Below are positions 49,345-58,590 of a stretch of 64,000 nt of DNA, in pieces. The stretch is from assembly GCA_044433645.1 (NCBI GenBank), contig JAWXTK010000003.1:40940-104939 (forward strand), written 5' to 3'. The notes under the pieces were generated by a model. The model was given only the letters and a program-made list of their open reading frames with translations. It made no database searches and was not told the DNA's origin. The stretch is from JAWXTK01 sp044433645 (lineage in GTDB: Bacteria; Bacteroidota; Bacteroidia; Bacteroidales; Rikenellaceae). Within the stretch, counting starts at the first letter, position 1; each line of letters begins with the position of its first letter. The translations under genes and the position numbers were made by a program.

Positions 49345-49382
49345 AAGAGCTGTTGCATGATGTGTTTGCAACAGCTCTTTTG
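49345..49382 (+). terminator. Rho-independent terminator of guaB
   Basis: AAGAGCTGTTGCA (49345-49357) and TGCAACAGCTCTT (49367-49379) form a perfect 13-bp stem with a 9-base loop, followed by T and a T-rich tract. Confidence 0.9.
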
Positions 49383-49430
49383 TGTTTTAAAATATATTTT
49401 ATACCTTTATAAAATATAAAAAAGGAGATT

Positions 49431-49838
49431 ATGAGCTTAACGAGAGAATTTAAAATCAGGGTCCAGTATCGTGATACCGATGCTATGGGCATAGTTCACC
49501 ACTCAAATTATGTTAATTTTTGTGAGGTTGCACGCACGGAAATCCTCAGAGAAATGGGACTTTCGTATAAAGAAATGGAGCGTGATGGGGTTAGTTTGCC
49601 AGTTCGTGAGGTGAAAATGACCTATCTCTCGCCTGCATTTTATGATGATTTAATAACCGTGAGGCTTACGATAGAGAAAATGCCGACTGCTAAAATTACT
49701 TTTTTTCATGAGATTTTCAATGAGCAGGGCACTTTGCTTAACAAGGGCGAGATAATATTGGTGTTTGCAAATGACAAAACTCTTAAACCGTGTCATGCTC
49801 CTGAGAATTTCGTCAGACTTTTGAGCCAAAATTTTTAA
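49431..49838 (+). CDS. YbgC/FadM-type acyl-CoA thioesterase
   Basis: 135 aa hot-dog-fold thioesterase of the 4-hydroxybenzoyl-CoA thioesterase family: RVQYRDTDAMGIVHHSNYVN with the catalytic Asp, FCEVARTEILREMGLSY, and VREVKMTYLSPAFYDD. It hydrolyses acyl-CoA; chain specificity is unknown. AAGGAG lies 3-4 bases before the ATG, an unusually strong Shine-Dalgarno site here. Confidence 0.93.
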   Translation: MSLTREFKIRVQYRDTDAMGIVHHSNYVNFCEVARTEILREMGLSYKEMERDGVSLPVREVKMTYLSPAFYDDLITVRLTIEKMPTAKITFFHEIFNEQGTLLNKGEIILVFANDKTLKPCHAPENFVRLLSQNF

Positions 49839-49844
49839 GTAATC

Positions 49845-49883
49845 TGTCATAATGTCATAGATTTTGGGTTGGCATAGCATTTG
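49845..49883 (+). promoter_or_regulatory. Candidate heat-shock control region of htpG
   Basis: Two TGTCATA direct repeats (49845-49851 and 49853-49859, period 8). A -7-like AGCATTTG follows at 49876-49883; the second repeat occupies the -33 position relative to it (49853-49856), where TTTG would be expected. It sits 44 bases before the htpG ATG. Function inferred. Confidence 0.4.
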
Positions 49884-49926
49884 TGTTTTATAAAAGTCAA
49901 ATGATTTAACTATAAAAACATATAAA

Positions 49927-51987
49927 ATGCAAAACGGAAAAATTGGAGTAACTACGGAAAATATCTTTCCTATTATCAAAAAATTTCTTTATTCTGACCA
50001 CGAGATTTTCTTGCGTGAATTAGTCTCAAATGCAGTAGATGCTACCCAAAAAATAAAAAAACTAGCAGCTGTTGGTGAATTCGACGGCGAACTAGGAGAC
50101 TTAACGATTAAAATCAGTTTAGATGCTGATACTAAGACACTTACAATCTCTGACAGAGGCGTGGGTATGAATGCCCAGGAGGTCGAAAAATATATCAATC
50201 AAATTGCCTTCTCAGGTGCTGAGGAGTTTATGGAAAAATATAAAGACCAGAGCATAATTGGCCACTTTGGACTTGGTTTTTATTCGTCTTTCATGGTTTC
50301 GGACAAAGTTGAATTGCACACACAATCTTTCCGTGAAGAAGATGCAACCATGGATTGGAGCTGTGACGGAACACCAGAATATGCGCTAGGTGAGAGCGCA
50401 GACAAACGCACACGAGGTACTGATATAGTGCTTCATATCTCGGATGATAATGCTGAATTTGCTAGCGAGAGTAAAATTTCTGAACTGCTTAACAAATATT
50501 GCCGTTTCTTGCCAGTGCCTATTGCTTTTGGTAAGAAAAAAGAGTGGAAAGACGGCCAAAACGTTGAAACTGAGGAGGATAACATAATCAATAACTCAGC
50601 TCCACTTTGGACTAAAAAAGCAAATGATATTACTTCTGAGCAATATGCAGAGTTTTATTCTGAGCTTTATCCTACCTCAGACGAGCCACTTTTTAACATT
50701 CACCTATCTATTGATTATCCGTTTAATTTGACAGGGATTTTGTATTTCCCTAAGATTAAAAACAATATTGAGATTCAAAAAAATAAGATACAACTTTACT
50801 CAAATCAAGTCTATGTGACTGATTCTGTGGAAGGTATAGTGCCAGAATTCTTGACTTTGTTGCACGGGGTGATAGATTCGCCAGATATTCCACTAAATGT
50901 TTCGCGTAGCTATTTGCAAAGTGATTCTAATGTTAAGAAAATTTCTTCTTACATCACGCGTAAAGTTGGCGACAGATTGCAGGAGTTGTTTGTCACTTCG
51001 CGTGAGGAATTTGAGCAAAAATGGGATGATTTGAAAGTGTTTATTGAGTATGGTATCGTAACTGAAGAAAAATTTGCTGAAAAAGCAATGGGCTTTACTT
51101 TGCTTAAAAGCCAAGAAGGTAAATACTTTACTCAGGATGAATATAAAACCTTGGTTAAAGATAATCAAACTGACAAACATGGAACTATTATCTATCTGTA
51201 TTCCAATGACTTAATCTCGCAAGATAGCTTTACTAAAGCAGCTATGACTAAGGGATATGATGTGCTAGTTATGGACGGGCAGTTGGATAATCACTTTATT
51301 AATTGGTTTGAAAGTAAAAACCAAGACGTGCGTTTTGTTAGGGTTGACTCGGATGTTGTAGATAAATTAATCCAAAAAGATGAGGCTTTGTCTATTTCGC
51401 TTAGCTCGGATCAACAAGAAATTTTGCGCCCAGTCTTCGAGGCTCAGCTTTCTTCTGATAAAGATGTTCACTTTAATGTGAGCTTTGAGCCTATGAGCGA
51501 GAGTGATGCTCCTGTGATGATAGTCCAAAACGAATATATGCGTCGTATGAAAGAAATGTCTGCAATGGGTGGGGGTTCAATGGCTCAGTTTTATGGCCAG
51601 ATGCCTGATAATTTCACAGCTGTTGTCAATGGTAACAGTCCTTTGGTTATAGATGTGCTTGAGAGCTCGCAAAAATCTTACGGTGATGACTTAAGTGTGA
51701 TTAATCAAAAAATCGAGAGTGCAGAGTATGCAAAACAAGCAGCAGATGCAGCTATCTCAGGAAAAAAAGATGAAGAAATCTCAACTGAGGCAAAGGATGC
51801 AGCCAAAGATGCTGAATCAAAATTACAAGCAGTTAAACAAGAAAGAGCAGATAAATTAAAAGCGATAGGCGCTGAAAATAAGCTAGTTAAGCAAATTGTT
51901 GACCTAGCACTTTTATCAAACGGAATGCTTAAAGGCGAAAAATTAACGGAATTTGTACAAAGAAGTGTGGAACTTCTAAAAAAATAA
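49927..51987 (+). CDS. htpG: Chaperone protein HtpG (Hsp90)
   Basis: 686 aa cytosolic Hsp90. The N-terminal GHKL ATPase has FLRELVSNAVDATQKIKKL, SDRGVGMNAQEVEKYI and GHFGLGFYSSFMVSDKVEL. The middle domain (NIEIQKNKIQLYSNQVYVTD) supplies the catalytic Arg, and the C-terminal dimerisation part ends LLSNGMLKGEKLTEFVQRSV. It contains an Ala/Lys/Glu-rich stretch near 605-640, typical of Bacteroidota HtpG. A strong terminator follows. Confidence 0.96.
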   Translation: MQNGKIGVTTENIFPIIKKFLYSDHEIFLRELVSNAVDATQKIKKLAAVGEFDGELGDLTIKISLDADTKTLTISDRGVGMNAQEVEKYINQIAFSGAEEFMEKYKDQSIIGHFGLGFYSSFMVSDKVELHTQSFREEDATMDWSCDGTPEYALGESADKRTRGTDIVLHISDDNAEFASESKISELLNKYCRFLPVPIAFGKKKEWKDGQNVETEEDNIINNSAPLWTKKANDITSEQYAEFYSELYPTSDEPLFNIHLSIDYPFNLTGILYFPKIKNNIEIQKNKIQLYSNQVYVTDSVEGIVPEFLTLLHGVIDSPDIPLNVSRSYLQSDSNVKKISSYITRKVGDRLQELFVTSREEFEQKWDDLKVFIEYGIVTEEKFAEKAMGFTLLKSQEGKYFTQDEYKTLVKDNQTDKHGTIIYLYSNDLISQDSFTKAAMTKGYDVLVMDGQLDNHFINWFESKNQDVRFVRVDSDVVDKLIQKDEALSISLSSDQQEILRPVFEAQLSSDKDVHFNVSFEPMSESDAPVMIVQNEYMRRMKEMSAMGGGSMAQFYGQMPDNFTAVVNGNSPLVIDVLESSQKSYGDDLSVINQKIESAEYAKQAADAAISGKKDEEISTEAKDAAKDAESKLQAVKQERADKLKAIGAENKLVKQIVDLALLSNGMLKGEKLTEFVQRSVELLKK

Positions 51988-51995
51988 ACTAACTT

Positions 51996-52033
51996 TAAGG
52001 GGTGATTAATTTACTAATCACCCCTTAATTTTA
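51996..52033 (+). terminator. Rho-independent terminator of htpG
   Basis: TAAGGGGTGATTA (51996-52008) and TAATCACCCCTTA (52015-52027), a 13-bp perfect stem with a 6-base loop, then ATTTTAT. Confidence 0.8.
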
Positions 52034-52040
52034 TATTTCT

Positions 52041-52220
52041 ATGAAACACATTTGCGAATGGTGCCCACTAAGGGCTAAATATGATAGAAAACCTAAATCT
52101 CTATTGGGAAGATTTTGGCGCTGGCATATAAATTTTTGTCACGGCTGGAAAAAATATTATCTCAAGCTATCAGATGAACAAAAGAGGGAAATTTTTGAGA
52201 AATACAACTTCAAAAAGTAG
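52041..52220 (+). CDS. Small Cys/His-containing hypothetical protein
   Basis: 59 aa, not assignable to a named family. It has C-x-x-C (ICEWCPLRAKYDRKPK) near the N-terminus and H-x-x-x-C (WHINFCHGWKKYY) in the middle, which could bind zinc; a helical charged C-terminus follows (LSDEQKREIFEKYNF). Trp and Tyr are rich for its size. The open frame has an ATG, a stop and codon use like its neighbours. It lies between the htpG terminator and the convergent manA. Confidence 0.75.
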   Translation: MKHICEWCPLRAKYDRKPKSLLGRFWRWHINFCHGWKKYYLKLSDEQKREIFEKYNFKK

Positions 52221-52221
52221 T

Positions 52222-53178
52222 TTAGTCTATATAAATTTCTAGCAATCTGCCACAACCCGTTAGCGTAACCTCCTCGATTATCGCTGGGATAAGTATGCTT
52301 TCTCCTGTCTTAATCTTGGTGTCATTAACTGATATTTCACCATCGATTAACATACAGATAACAAAACTATCTAGTCTAGAATAGTCTCTGTTTACCTCAC
52401 CTTGTAATTCTATTTCATTGACAGTGAAGTATTTGCATTTGACTAATTCGGCTGCTTCGTTAACTTTGATAGGCTTAGTGATGTTGTAATTTCCTGGCTT
52501 AGAAAAATCTATTGCATCCAAAGCTTCTTCTTCGTGCAAGTCTCTGGGCTCACCATTACTATCTAGTCTGTTCCAATCGTTTACGCGATAAGTGACATCT
52601 GAGGTTTGTTGAATCTCAGCTATTACTATGCCTGCTCCAATGGCATGTATAGTGCCTGAAGGTATAATATAACTTTCGCCTTTTTTGACCTCGATTTTAT
52701 TAAGTAGTGAGGGTAAAGTACCATTAACACAGGCATTTACATATTCTTCCGAGCTGGTTTCCTTCTTAAACCCTAGGTAGATTACAGCACCTTTTTCAGC
52801 ACTTACGATATGCCACATTTCAGTCTTGCCAAAGCAAGAGTGACGCTTTCTAGCAAGCTCATCGCCTGGGTGAACCTGAATAGACAACACATCTTTGGCA
52901 TCTATGAATTTAGTTAATAGAGGAAATTCTAGGCCAAACTGTTCGTAGACTTTCTCGCCAACAACGTCACCCATGTAAATTTCTATGAGCTCCTCTATGT
53001 TGTTGCCCTTAAGCGCGCCTTCCTTAATTACCGAGAGACTACCTTGAACAGCTGAGATTTCCCAACTCTCGCCTATGAGTTTATCTTTTGGCAAGCGTTT
53101 TTTGTATAAACTCTCCAAAGAGCGACCTCCCCAAAGGCGTTCAAAATATTGAGGTCTAAATTTTATTAACTCTAACAT
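52222..53178 (-). CDS. manA: Mannose-6-phosphate isomerase, class I
   Basis: Interconverts fructose-6-phosphate and mannose-6-phosphate, feeding GDP-mannose and glycan synthesis. 318 aa cupin enzyme of the small (Bacillus-like) type I group. Zinc ligands are in SIQVHPGDELA, KTEMWHIV and YIIPSGTIHAIGAGIVIAEI; QQTSDVTYRVNDWNR is the active-site signature. It starts four bases after prfC. Confidence 0.94.
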   Translation of the reverse strand: MLELIKFRPQYFERLWGGRSLESLYKKRLPKDKLIGESWEISAVQGSLSVIKEGALKGNNIEELIEIYMGDVVGEKVYEQFGLEFPLLTKFIDAKDVLSIQVHPGDELARKRHSCFGKTEMWHIVSAEKGAVIYLGFKKETSSEEYVNACVNGTLPSLLNKIEVKKGESYIIPSGTIHAIGAGIVIAEIQQTSDVTYRVNDWNRLDSNGEPRDLHEEEALDAIDFSKPGNYNITKPIKVNEAAELVKCKYFTVNEIELQGEVNRDYSRLDSFVICMLIDGEISVNDTKIKTGESILIPAIIEEVTLTGCGRLLEIYID

Positions 53179-53182
53179 AACT

Positions 53183-54757
53183 CTAGAATTCTGAGGTAAA
53201 GTGAAACTTAATATCAGGAAATTTCTCTATCGCTAAACTAAGTGCATAGCTCGTGTCTGCCAAAAATACGTTTCTGCCGTATTTATCAGTGGCCATAGCA
53301 GAGTGTTTACGTTTGATAAAATCTTCTAATTGAGCTTTATTATCGCTCTCTATCCAGCAGGCCTTGTGTATGTAGATTTGCTCCCATTTACACGTAGCGT
53401 TATACTCATGCTCTAAGCGATATTGTATAACTTCAAACTGAAGTGCACCCACAGTACCTATGATTTTCCTGCCGTTCATTTTTGAGGTAAATAGCTGAGC
53501 CACACCCTCATCCATAAGTTGGTCTATGCCTTTGGATAGTTGTTTGTATTTTAAAGGGTCTCCGTTTTCTATGTATCTAAACATCTCGGGCGAGAACGAA
53601 GGTATGCCAGTAAATTTGAGCTTTTCACCCTCGGTAAAGGTGTCGCCAATACGGAAGTTTCCCGTGTCGTGTAGGCCTATAATATCACCTGGGTAGGCAA
53701 AATCAACGATAGATTTTTTCTCAGCCATAAAAGCATTTGGCGATGAAAATTTCATATTTTTGCCACTTTTCACGTGAAGATAAGGTTTGTTACGCTCGAA
53801 AGTGCCTGAACAAATCTTCAAAAAGGCTATTCTATCTCGGTGGTTTGGATCCATATTTGCGTGAATTTTAAATATGAAACCAGTTAGTTTTGTCTCAAAT
53901 GGATCTATCTCGCGAGTTTCGGTTGTAGACTTGTGAGGGTGGGGCGCAATTTTAATAAAACACTCCAAAAGTTCCTTAACACCAAAGTTATTGATAGCAC
54001 TTCCAAAGAATACTGGAGCTAGCTCGCCACGCAAATATGCATCATGTTCAAAGGGCTCATATACGCCCTCGATTAGCTCTAGGTCTGATTTTAGGGTTTC
54101 GGTGTAGGGTGTAACATAATCATCAAGGCGTTCATCATCAAGTGTGATTTCTATGGTCTCGCTAGCAGTTTGTCTGTCCTCACTAGCAAAAAGCGATAAG
54201 TTTTGCTCGTAAATATTATAAACGCCACGAAACTCAGGACCACTGCTTATAGGGAAGGCCAGTGGGCGCACTTTAATCTTAAGCTCGCTCTCAACCTCGT
54301 CTAACAAATCGAATGGATCTTTACAAGGACGGTCAAGTTTGTTGATAAAAACCATGACAGGAGTGTTGCGCATACGGCACACCTCCATAAGTTTACGAGT
54401 CTGATTCTCAACACCTTTTGCGCCGTCAATTACTATAATAACACTGTCCACAGCCGTAAGAGTTCGGTAGGTATCCTCTGCAAAATCCTCGTGGCCTGGG
54501 GTGTCAAGTATATTGATTTTTGTGTCCATATACTCAAATCCCATAACTGACGTAGCAACCGAGATACCTCTCTGACGCTCGATTTCCATAAAGTCAGATG
54601 TAGCACCTTTTTTAATCTTATTAGATTTTACGGCACCAGCAACGTGGATAGCACCTCCGAAAAGCAGTAATTTTTCGGTTAGTGTAGTTTTACCAGCATC
54701 GGGGTGAGATATAATGGCAAAAGTTCTTCTTCTTTTTATTTCTTCGTTAAGACCCAT
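53183..54757 (-). CDS. prfC: Peptide chain release factor 3
   Basis: GTPase that recycles RF1/RF2 from the ribosome. 524 aa with the P-loop SHPDAGKTTLTEKLLLFGGA, switch I RQRGISVATSV, DTPGHEDFAEDTYRTL, NKLDRP, and the RF3-specific C-terminal domains (FKIHANMDPNHRDRIAFL, GALQFEVIQYRLEHEY). Lies between nadB and manA in a minus-strand operon. Confidence 0.96.
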   Translation of the reverse strand: MGLNEEIKRRRTFAIISHPDAGKTTLTEKLLLFGGAIHVAGAVKSNKIKKGATSDFMEIERQRGISVATSVMGFEYMDTKINILDTPGHEDFAEDTYRTLTAVDSVIIVIDGAKGVENQTRKLMEVCRMRNTPVMVFINKLDRPCKDPFDLLDEVESELKIKVRPLAFPISSGPEFRGVYNIYEQNLSLFASEDRQTASETIEITLDDERLDDYVTPYTETLKSDLELIEGVYEPFEHDAYLRGELAPVFFGSAINNFGVKELLECFIKIAPHPHKSTTETREIDPFETKLTGFIFKIHANMDPNHRDRIAFLKICSGTFERNKPYLHVKSGKNMKFSSPNAFMAEKKSIVDFAYPGDIIGLHDTGNFRIGDTFTEGEKLKFTGIPSFSPEMFRYIENGDPLKYKQLSKGIDQLMDEGVAQLFTSKMNGRKIIGTVGALQFEVIQYRLEHEYNATCKWEQIYIHKACWIESDNKAQLEDFIKRKHSAMATDKYGRNVFLADTSYALSLAIEKFPDIKFHFTSEF

Positions 54758-54775
54758 ATATTTTTTTCTTATTTT

Positions 54776-56344
54776 TTAGCTTTGTTTAGGAGGGTAGTCT
54801 AGCGAGTAGTGTAGGCCTATGCTTTCTTGGCGCTGTTGGGCGTTTTTGATTATTAGGTAACCTACTGCTATCATGTTTCTTAGCTCACATAAATTTTGAC
54901 TCAGTGTTGACTTTAGATATAGTTCCTCGGTCTCTTTATATATAATCTCTAGCCTGCGTCTTGCTCGCTTAAGCCTTAAATCTGAGCGCACTATGCCTAC
55001 ATAATTGCTCATGATTTGTTGCATTTCCTTGTAGTTTTGAGTGATAAGTACCATTTCTTCGGGCGATGATGTTCCGTCGTCGTCCCATTCTGGAATTCCC
55101 TCTTTTATGCTTAGTTTGTTTATAATCTTTAGCGAGTGAGTTGCTGCTTGTGATGCATAGACTGCGGCCTCTAGCAGTGAGTTAGATGCTAGTCTATTAG
55201 CGCCGTGAAGCCCTGTGCATGATGTTTCACCCAATGCGTAAAGATGTTTTATTGACGTTTCGCCATTAAGATTTACCTTGATTCCTCCACAGCAGTAGTG
55301 AGCTGCAGGTGTTACAGGTATCATCTCTTTGGTGATGTCTATGCCTATATTCAAGCATTTTTGGTAAATATTTGGGAAGTGGTTTATGATATCTTTGGCA
55401 TCTTTGTGAGTGATGTCGAGATACACAAATTCCTCTCCTCTGAGTTTTAGTTCGTTGTCTATACTGCGCGCAACTACATCACGTGGAGCAAGTGAGCCCA
55501 TAGGGTGGTAGTTGTGCATAAATTCTTTGCCGTCTTGTAGTTTCAGCACACCTCCATGTCCTCGCATAGCCTCAGTAATCAAGAACGAAGGTCTTTCGCC
55601 AGGATTGAAAAGTGAGGTAGGGTGGAACTGTATAAATTCCATGTTTTCGGTTTTGCCCTTTGCTCGGTGCATCATGGCTATGCCGTCGCCAGTAGACACG
55701 CTAGGGTTGGTTGTAGTGTGATAAATATTACCTATACCCCCTGTGGCTAAGATAGTTACCTTTGCTAGTATTGTTAAGATTTTGTCCTTTTTAAGGTTCA
55801 TCACGTAGGCTCCATAACAGTCAACTTTGGGTGTGTTCTTGCGAACTAACTTACCCAAGTGGTGTTGAGTGAGTAGGTCAACGGCGAAGTGATGTTCTAA
55901 AACTTCTATGTTTTTGTGACGTTTTGCTTTTCTAATCAGTGCGCTTTCTATTTCTGCACCTGTTAGATCTTTATGGTGAAGAATACGGTGTTCGCTGTGG
56001 CCACCCTCGCGAGCTAGCTCATACTTACCCTGAGAATTCTTGTCAAATTTCACGCCCCAACGAATTAACTCTTTGATGAGTTCGGGTGCTCGTTTAACAA
56101 CCATTTCTACAGCCTGCTCATCGTTTTGAAACGAACCACAGACCATGGTGTCGTGAATATGTTTTTCATAAGAATCTGGCTCGTAGCTGACACAGCAGAT
56201 TCCTCCCTGAGCATAATTGGTATTACACTCGCTCATTTCGCTTTTTGTCACCATGATAACCTGGTGATTATCAGCAACTTTAAGCGCGTAGGTAAGTGCA
56301 GCTATACCACTGCCTATAACCAAAAAATCAGTTTCTATATTCAT
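54776..56344 (-). CDS. nadB: L-aspartate oxidase
   Basis: Oxidises aspartate to iminoaspartate, the first step of NAD synthesis. 522 aa flavoprotein: FAD-binding GSGIAALTYALKVAD, NYAQGGI, REGGHSEHRILHHKDLTGAE, TGGIGNIYHTTTNPSVSTGD, FHPTSL and HYCCGGIKVNLNG. NadA and NadC partners are not in the window. Transcribed as the first gene of nadB-prfC-manA. Confidence 0.95.
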   Translation of the reverse strand: MNIETDFLVIGSGIAALTYALKVADNHQVIMVTKSEMSECNTNYAQGGICCVSYEPDSYEKHIHDTMVCGSFQNDEQAVEMVVKRAPELIKELIRWGVKFDKNSQGKYELAREGGHSEHRILHHKDLTGAEIESALIRKAKRHKNIEVLEHHFAVDLLTQHHLGKLVRKNTPKVDCYGAYVMNLKKDKILTILAKVTILATGGIGNIYHTTTNPSVSTGDGIAMMHRAKGKTENMEFIQFHPTSLFNPGERPSFLITEAMRGHGGVLKLQDGKEFMHNYHPMGSLAPRDVVARSIDNELKLRGEEFVYLDITHKDAKDIINHFPNIYQKCLNIGIDITKEMIPVTPAAHYCCGGIKVNLNGETSIKHLYALGETSCTGLHGANRLASNSLLEAAVYASQAATHSLKIINKLSIKEGIPEWDDDGTSSPEEMVLITQNYKEMQQIMSNYVGIVRSDLRLKRARRRLEIIYKETEELYLKSTLSQNLCELRNMIAVGYLIIKNAQQRQESIGLHYSLDYPPKQS

Positions 56345-56351
56345 ACAAAAT

Positions 56352-56393
56352 ATAATAAAAGATACGTTATAAAACTAATTTTATAACGTATCT
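56352..56393 (-). terminator. Terminator of the merR-nif3-zinc-ribbon operon
   Basis: AGATACGTTATAAAA (56360-56374) and TTTTATAACGTATCT (56379-56393) are a perfect 15-bp stem with a 4-base loop; on the minus strand it is followed by TTTTATTATATTTTG. It lies between the zinc-ribbon gene and nadB. Confidence 0.8.
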
Positions 56394-56429
56394 ATATTTG
56401 CTTTCTGCCAAGAAAACTAGTTGTATTAA

Positions 56430-57203
56430 CTATAAGTCAACCTCTTCGTCAGAGATGTTAGACACCAAAATACGTCCACAATATTCGCAAACGATAACTT
56501 TTTTGTTAGTGCGAATTTCGTATTGACGCTGAGGTGGGATACGGTTGAAACAACCTCCACAAGCATCTCTTTTAACAGTTACTACAGCCAAACCGTTAAC
56601 CATGTTGCCACGGATTCTTTTGTAAGCTGTAAGTAAACGTTCGTCGATTTTCTCTTGAGTTTTTTCTGATTGCTCGTTAAGTTTTTCAACGTCTTTAACT
56701 GTTTCGCTGTCGATAGACTCTAGTTCAGCTTTTTTGTTTTCAAGGTCGATTTTTCTATCATCAAAGATAGCTTTTGAATCTTCAGCTTGTTTTTTCTTAA
56801 CTTTAATCTCAGCGTTATGTTCTTTTAAACGTTTTTCGCAAAGTTCGATTTCAAGGTTTTGATACTCAATCTCTTTAGTTAGAGAGTCGAATTCACGGTT
56901 GTTGCGAACATTGTTTTGTTGCTCTGTGTACTTAGCTATCAAAGATTTAGATGTTTCCATCTCCTCTTTGCGTTGTCTGATAAGTAGGTTAAGGTTTTCC
57001 ACCTCAGAGAGAATATTCTCTATTCTTGTTTGCAAACCTTCAACTTCGTCCTCTAGGTCAGCAACCTCTAATGGAAGTTCACCTTTGATTTTGTTGATCT
57101 CGTCGATTTGAGAATCAATTTTTTGAAGTTCGTACAATGCAAGAATTTTTTCTTCCATTGAAAAATCGTTGTTTTCGTTTGCTCTTTTTTGTGATGTTGC
57201 CAT
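56430..57203 (-). CDS. C4-type zinc ribbon/coiled-coil protein (COG1579-like)
   Basis: 257 aa. Residues about 20-190 form a long charged coiled coil (LQKIDSQIDEINKIKGELPL and beyond), followed by a C-terminal zinc ribbon CGGCFNRIPPQRQ...CEYCGRIL. The family is thought to act with nucleic-acid or surface factors; no enzyme function is known. The downstream end overlaps nothing. Last gene of the merR-nif3 operon, a gene group conserved in Bacteroidota (from memory). Confidence 0.85.
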   Translation of the reverse strand: MATSQKRANENNDFSMEEKILALYELQKIDSQIDEINKIKGELPLEVADLEDEVEGLQTRIENILSEVENLNLLIRQRKEEMETSKSLIAKYTEQQNNVRNNREFDSLTKEIEYQNLEIELCEKRLKEHNAEIKVKKKQAEDSKAIFDDRKIDLENKKAELESIDSETVKDVEKLNEQSEKTQEKIDERLLTAYKRIRGNMVNGLAVVTVKRDACGGCFNRIPPQRQYEIRTNKKVIVCEYCGRILVSNISDEEVDL

Positions 57204-57224
57204 ACTTTATGTTTGTATTATGCT

Positions 57225-58013
57225 TTAAACAAAATAATTTACTGGGTTGCTACATTGTTCACTCTTGTGGATTGCAAAAGTAGTGATTTTTTTTGTAATT
57301 ATATCATACAAAACGTTAATTGCGCAATATTCGCTCTCAAAATGTCCAATATCTGCGATAATTAGGTCTTTATCTGCATCAATAAAGTCATTATATTTAA
57401 AATCTGCTGATATATATAGGTGAGCACCACACTTTTTAGCTCTGCTAATTAGTGATGCGCCACTGCCTGTGCATATTGCTATCTTAGAGATTTTCTCGCC
57501 ATTATCTTTACTATAACGTATAACTTTTAGCTCAAATTGCGTCTTGATTAATTGTAAAATCTCGTTAAGTGTTTTGGGCTTATTAAGTGAACCTATTATC
57601 CCAAATCCACAATCTTCTCTAAGGCTGTCTTTATCGCTTAAAATCTCGCGTTCACTGATATTCAGAGCTTTAGCTAGAGCATGGCTAAGCCCATCGGGAA
57701 TTTTATCCAGAGGAGTGTGAGATGAGTAAAGCGCGATATTGTTTTTAATAGCGCTGATAACCGTGCGCTGAGTGATGTTCTCGCCCGTAAGTTTTTTGAT
57801 AGGGTGAAAAATTATGGGGTGGTGCGAGATTATTAGGTTACAGTTTTTCTCTATGGCCTCGTCTATGATGTCCTCGCTTATGTCAACACACAGTAAAACG
57901 CCTGAAATTTCATCGTTTTGCTGGCCAACTATAAGTCCCGAATTATCATAACTTTCTTGAAGTGATAGTGGGGCTTGTTGTTCTATGATTTGTATTAACT
58001 CTTTGATTATCAT
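57225..58013 (-). CDS. Nif3-like dinuclear metal centre protein (DUF34)
   Basis: 262 aa of the Nif3/YqfO family. Metal ligands are in ISHHPIIFHPIKKLTG, SSHTPLDKIPDG and the C-terminal GHFESEYCAI. Related proteins form hexameric toroids; a GTP cyclohydrolase/metal-chaperone role was proposed but remains unclear. It is the short form, without the roughly 100-residue insertion seen in many relatives. Its ATG overlaps the merR stop by one base (TAATG). Confidence 0.9.
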   Translation of the reverse strand: MIIKELIQIIEQQAPLSLQESYDNSGLIVGQQNDEISGVLLCVDISEDIIDEAIEKNCNLIISHHPIIFHPIKKLTGENITQRTVISAIKNNIALYSSHTPLDKIPDGLSHALAKALNISEREILSDKDSLREDCGFGIIGSLNKPKTLNEILQLIKTQFELKVIRYSKDNGEKISKIAICTGSGASLISRAKKCGAHLYISADFKYNDFIDADKDLIIADIGHFESEYCAINVLYDIITKKITTFAIHKSEQCSNPVNYFV

Positions 58014-58474
58014 TAAAATAGACTTTGTTGGATAAAGGCTGGTGCAGTTTCTATTTCCTGTTTAGTCTCAATGTCTGGAGTCTGAAGTATAATTATTTCT
58101 TGAGGTTTTATCGACTGCTGTGAAACTTCGCTATCTTGAGAATTATCGTCTAAAACTTGATTTAATTGCTCTAAAAGTGCTTTGATTTCTTGCATTTTTT
58201 CGACTATGCTAACATCTTGTTTTAGAGTTTGTTTTTGGCTTTTCATAGCGATTTGAGCGCCCTGTAAAGTCATGCCTTTTTCTTTAACTAAATGGTAGAT
58301 TAGTTTAAGATTTTCTAGGTCTTGAGGGGTGAAAAGGCGATTACCTTTTTTGTTTTTATGAGGTTTTAATATGCTAAATTTTTGCTCCCAAAACCTTATG
58401 AGTGAAGGCTTTACGTCAAAAATCTCGCAAACCTCGCCCATGGAATAATATATTTTTGTAGTATTTACGCTCAT
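58013..58474 (-). CDS. MerR-family transcriptional regulator
   Basis: 153 aa: an N-terminal winged HTH (YYSMGEVCEIFDVKPSLIRF, WEQKFSILKPHKNKKGNRLF), a short coiled coil (QEIKALLEQLNQVLDD) and a Gln/Ser/Pro/Glu-rich C-terminus. No effector Cys residues are seen. It has no obvious metal or drug-binding domain; relatives are common in Bacteroidota as short MerR-like proteins. It heads the nif3/zinc-ribbon operon. Confidence 0.88.
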   Translation of the reverse strand: MSVNTTKIYYSMGEVCEIFDVKPSLIRFWEQKFSILKPHKNKKGNRLFTPQDLENLKLIYHLVKEKGMTLQGAQIAMKSQKQTLKQDVSIVEKMQEIKALLEQLNQVLDDNSQDSEVSQQSIKPQEIIILQTPDIETKQEIETAPAFIQQSLF

Positions 58475-58554
58475 CTTTTGTCTTAAAAAAGAACTTTATT
58501 TTGCGCTAAGATATAAAATTATAGGTAATATTCAAAATTATCACATAATTTAAT

Positions 58555-58562
58555 TACCTTTG
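58555..58562 (+). promoter_or_regulatory. -7 box of the riboflavin kinase/ahcY operon
   Basis: TACCTTTG, 28 bases before the TTG start; -33 box not consensus. Confidence 0.5.
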
Positions 58563-58590
58563 CAGGAGTTTATTTAAAAATGTTTTAGTT

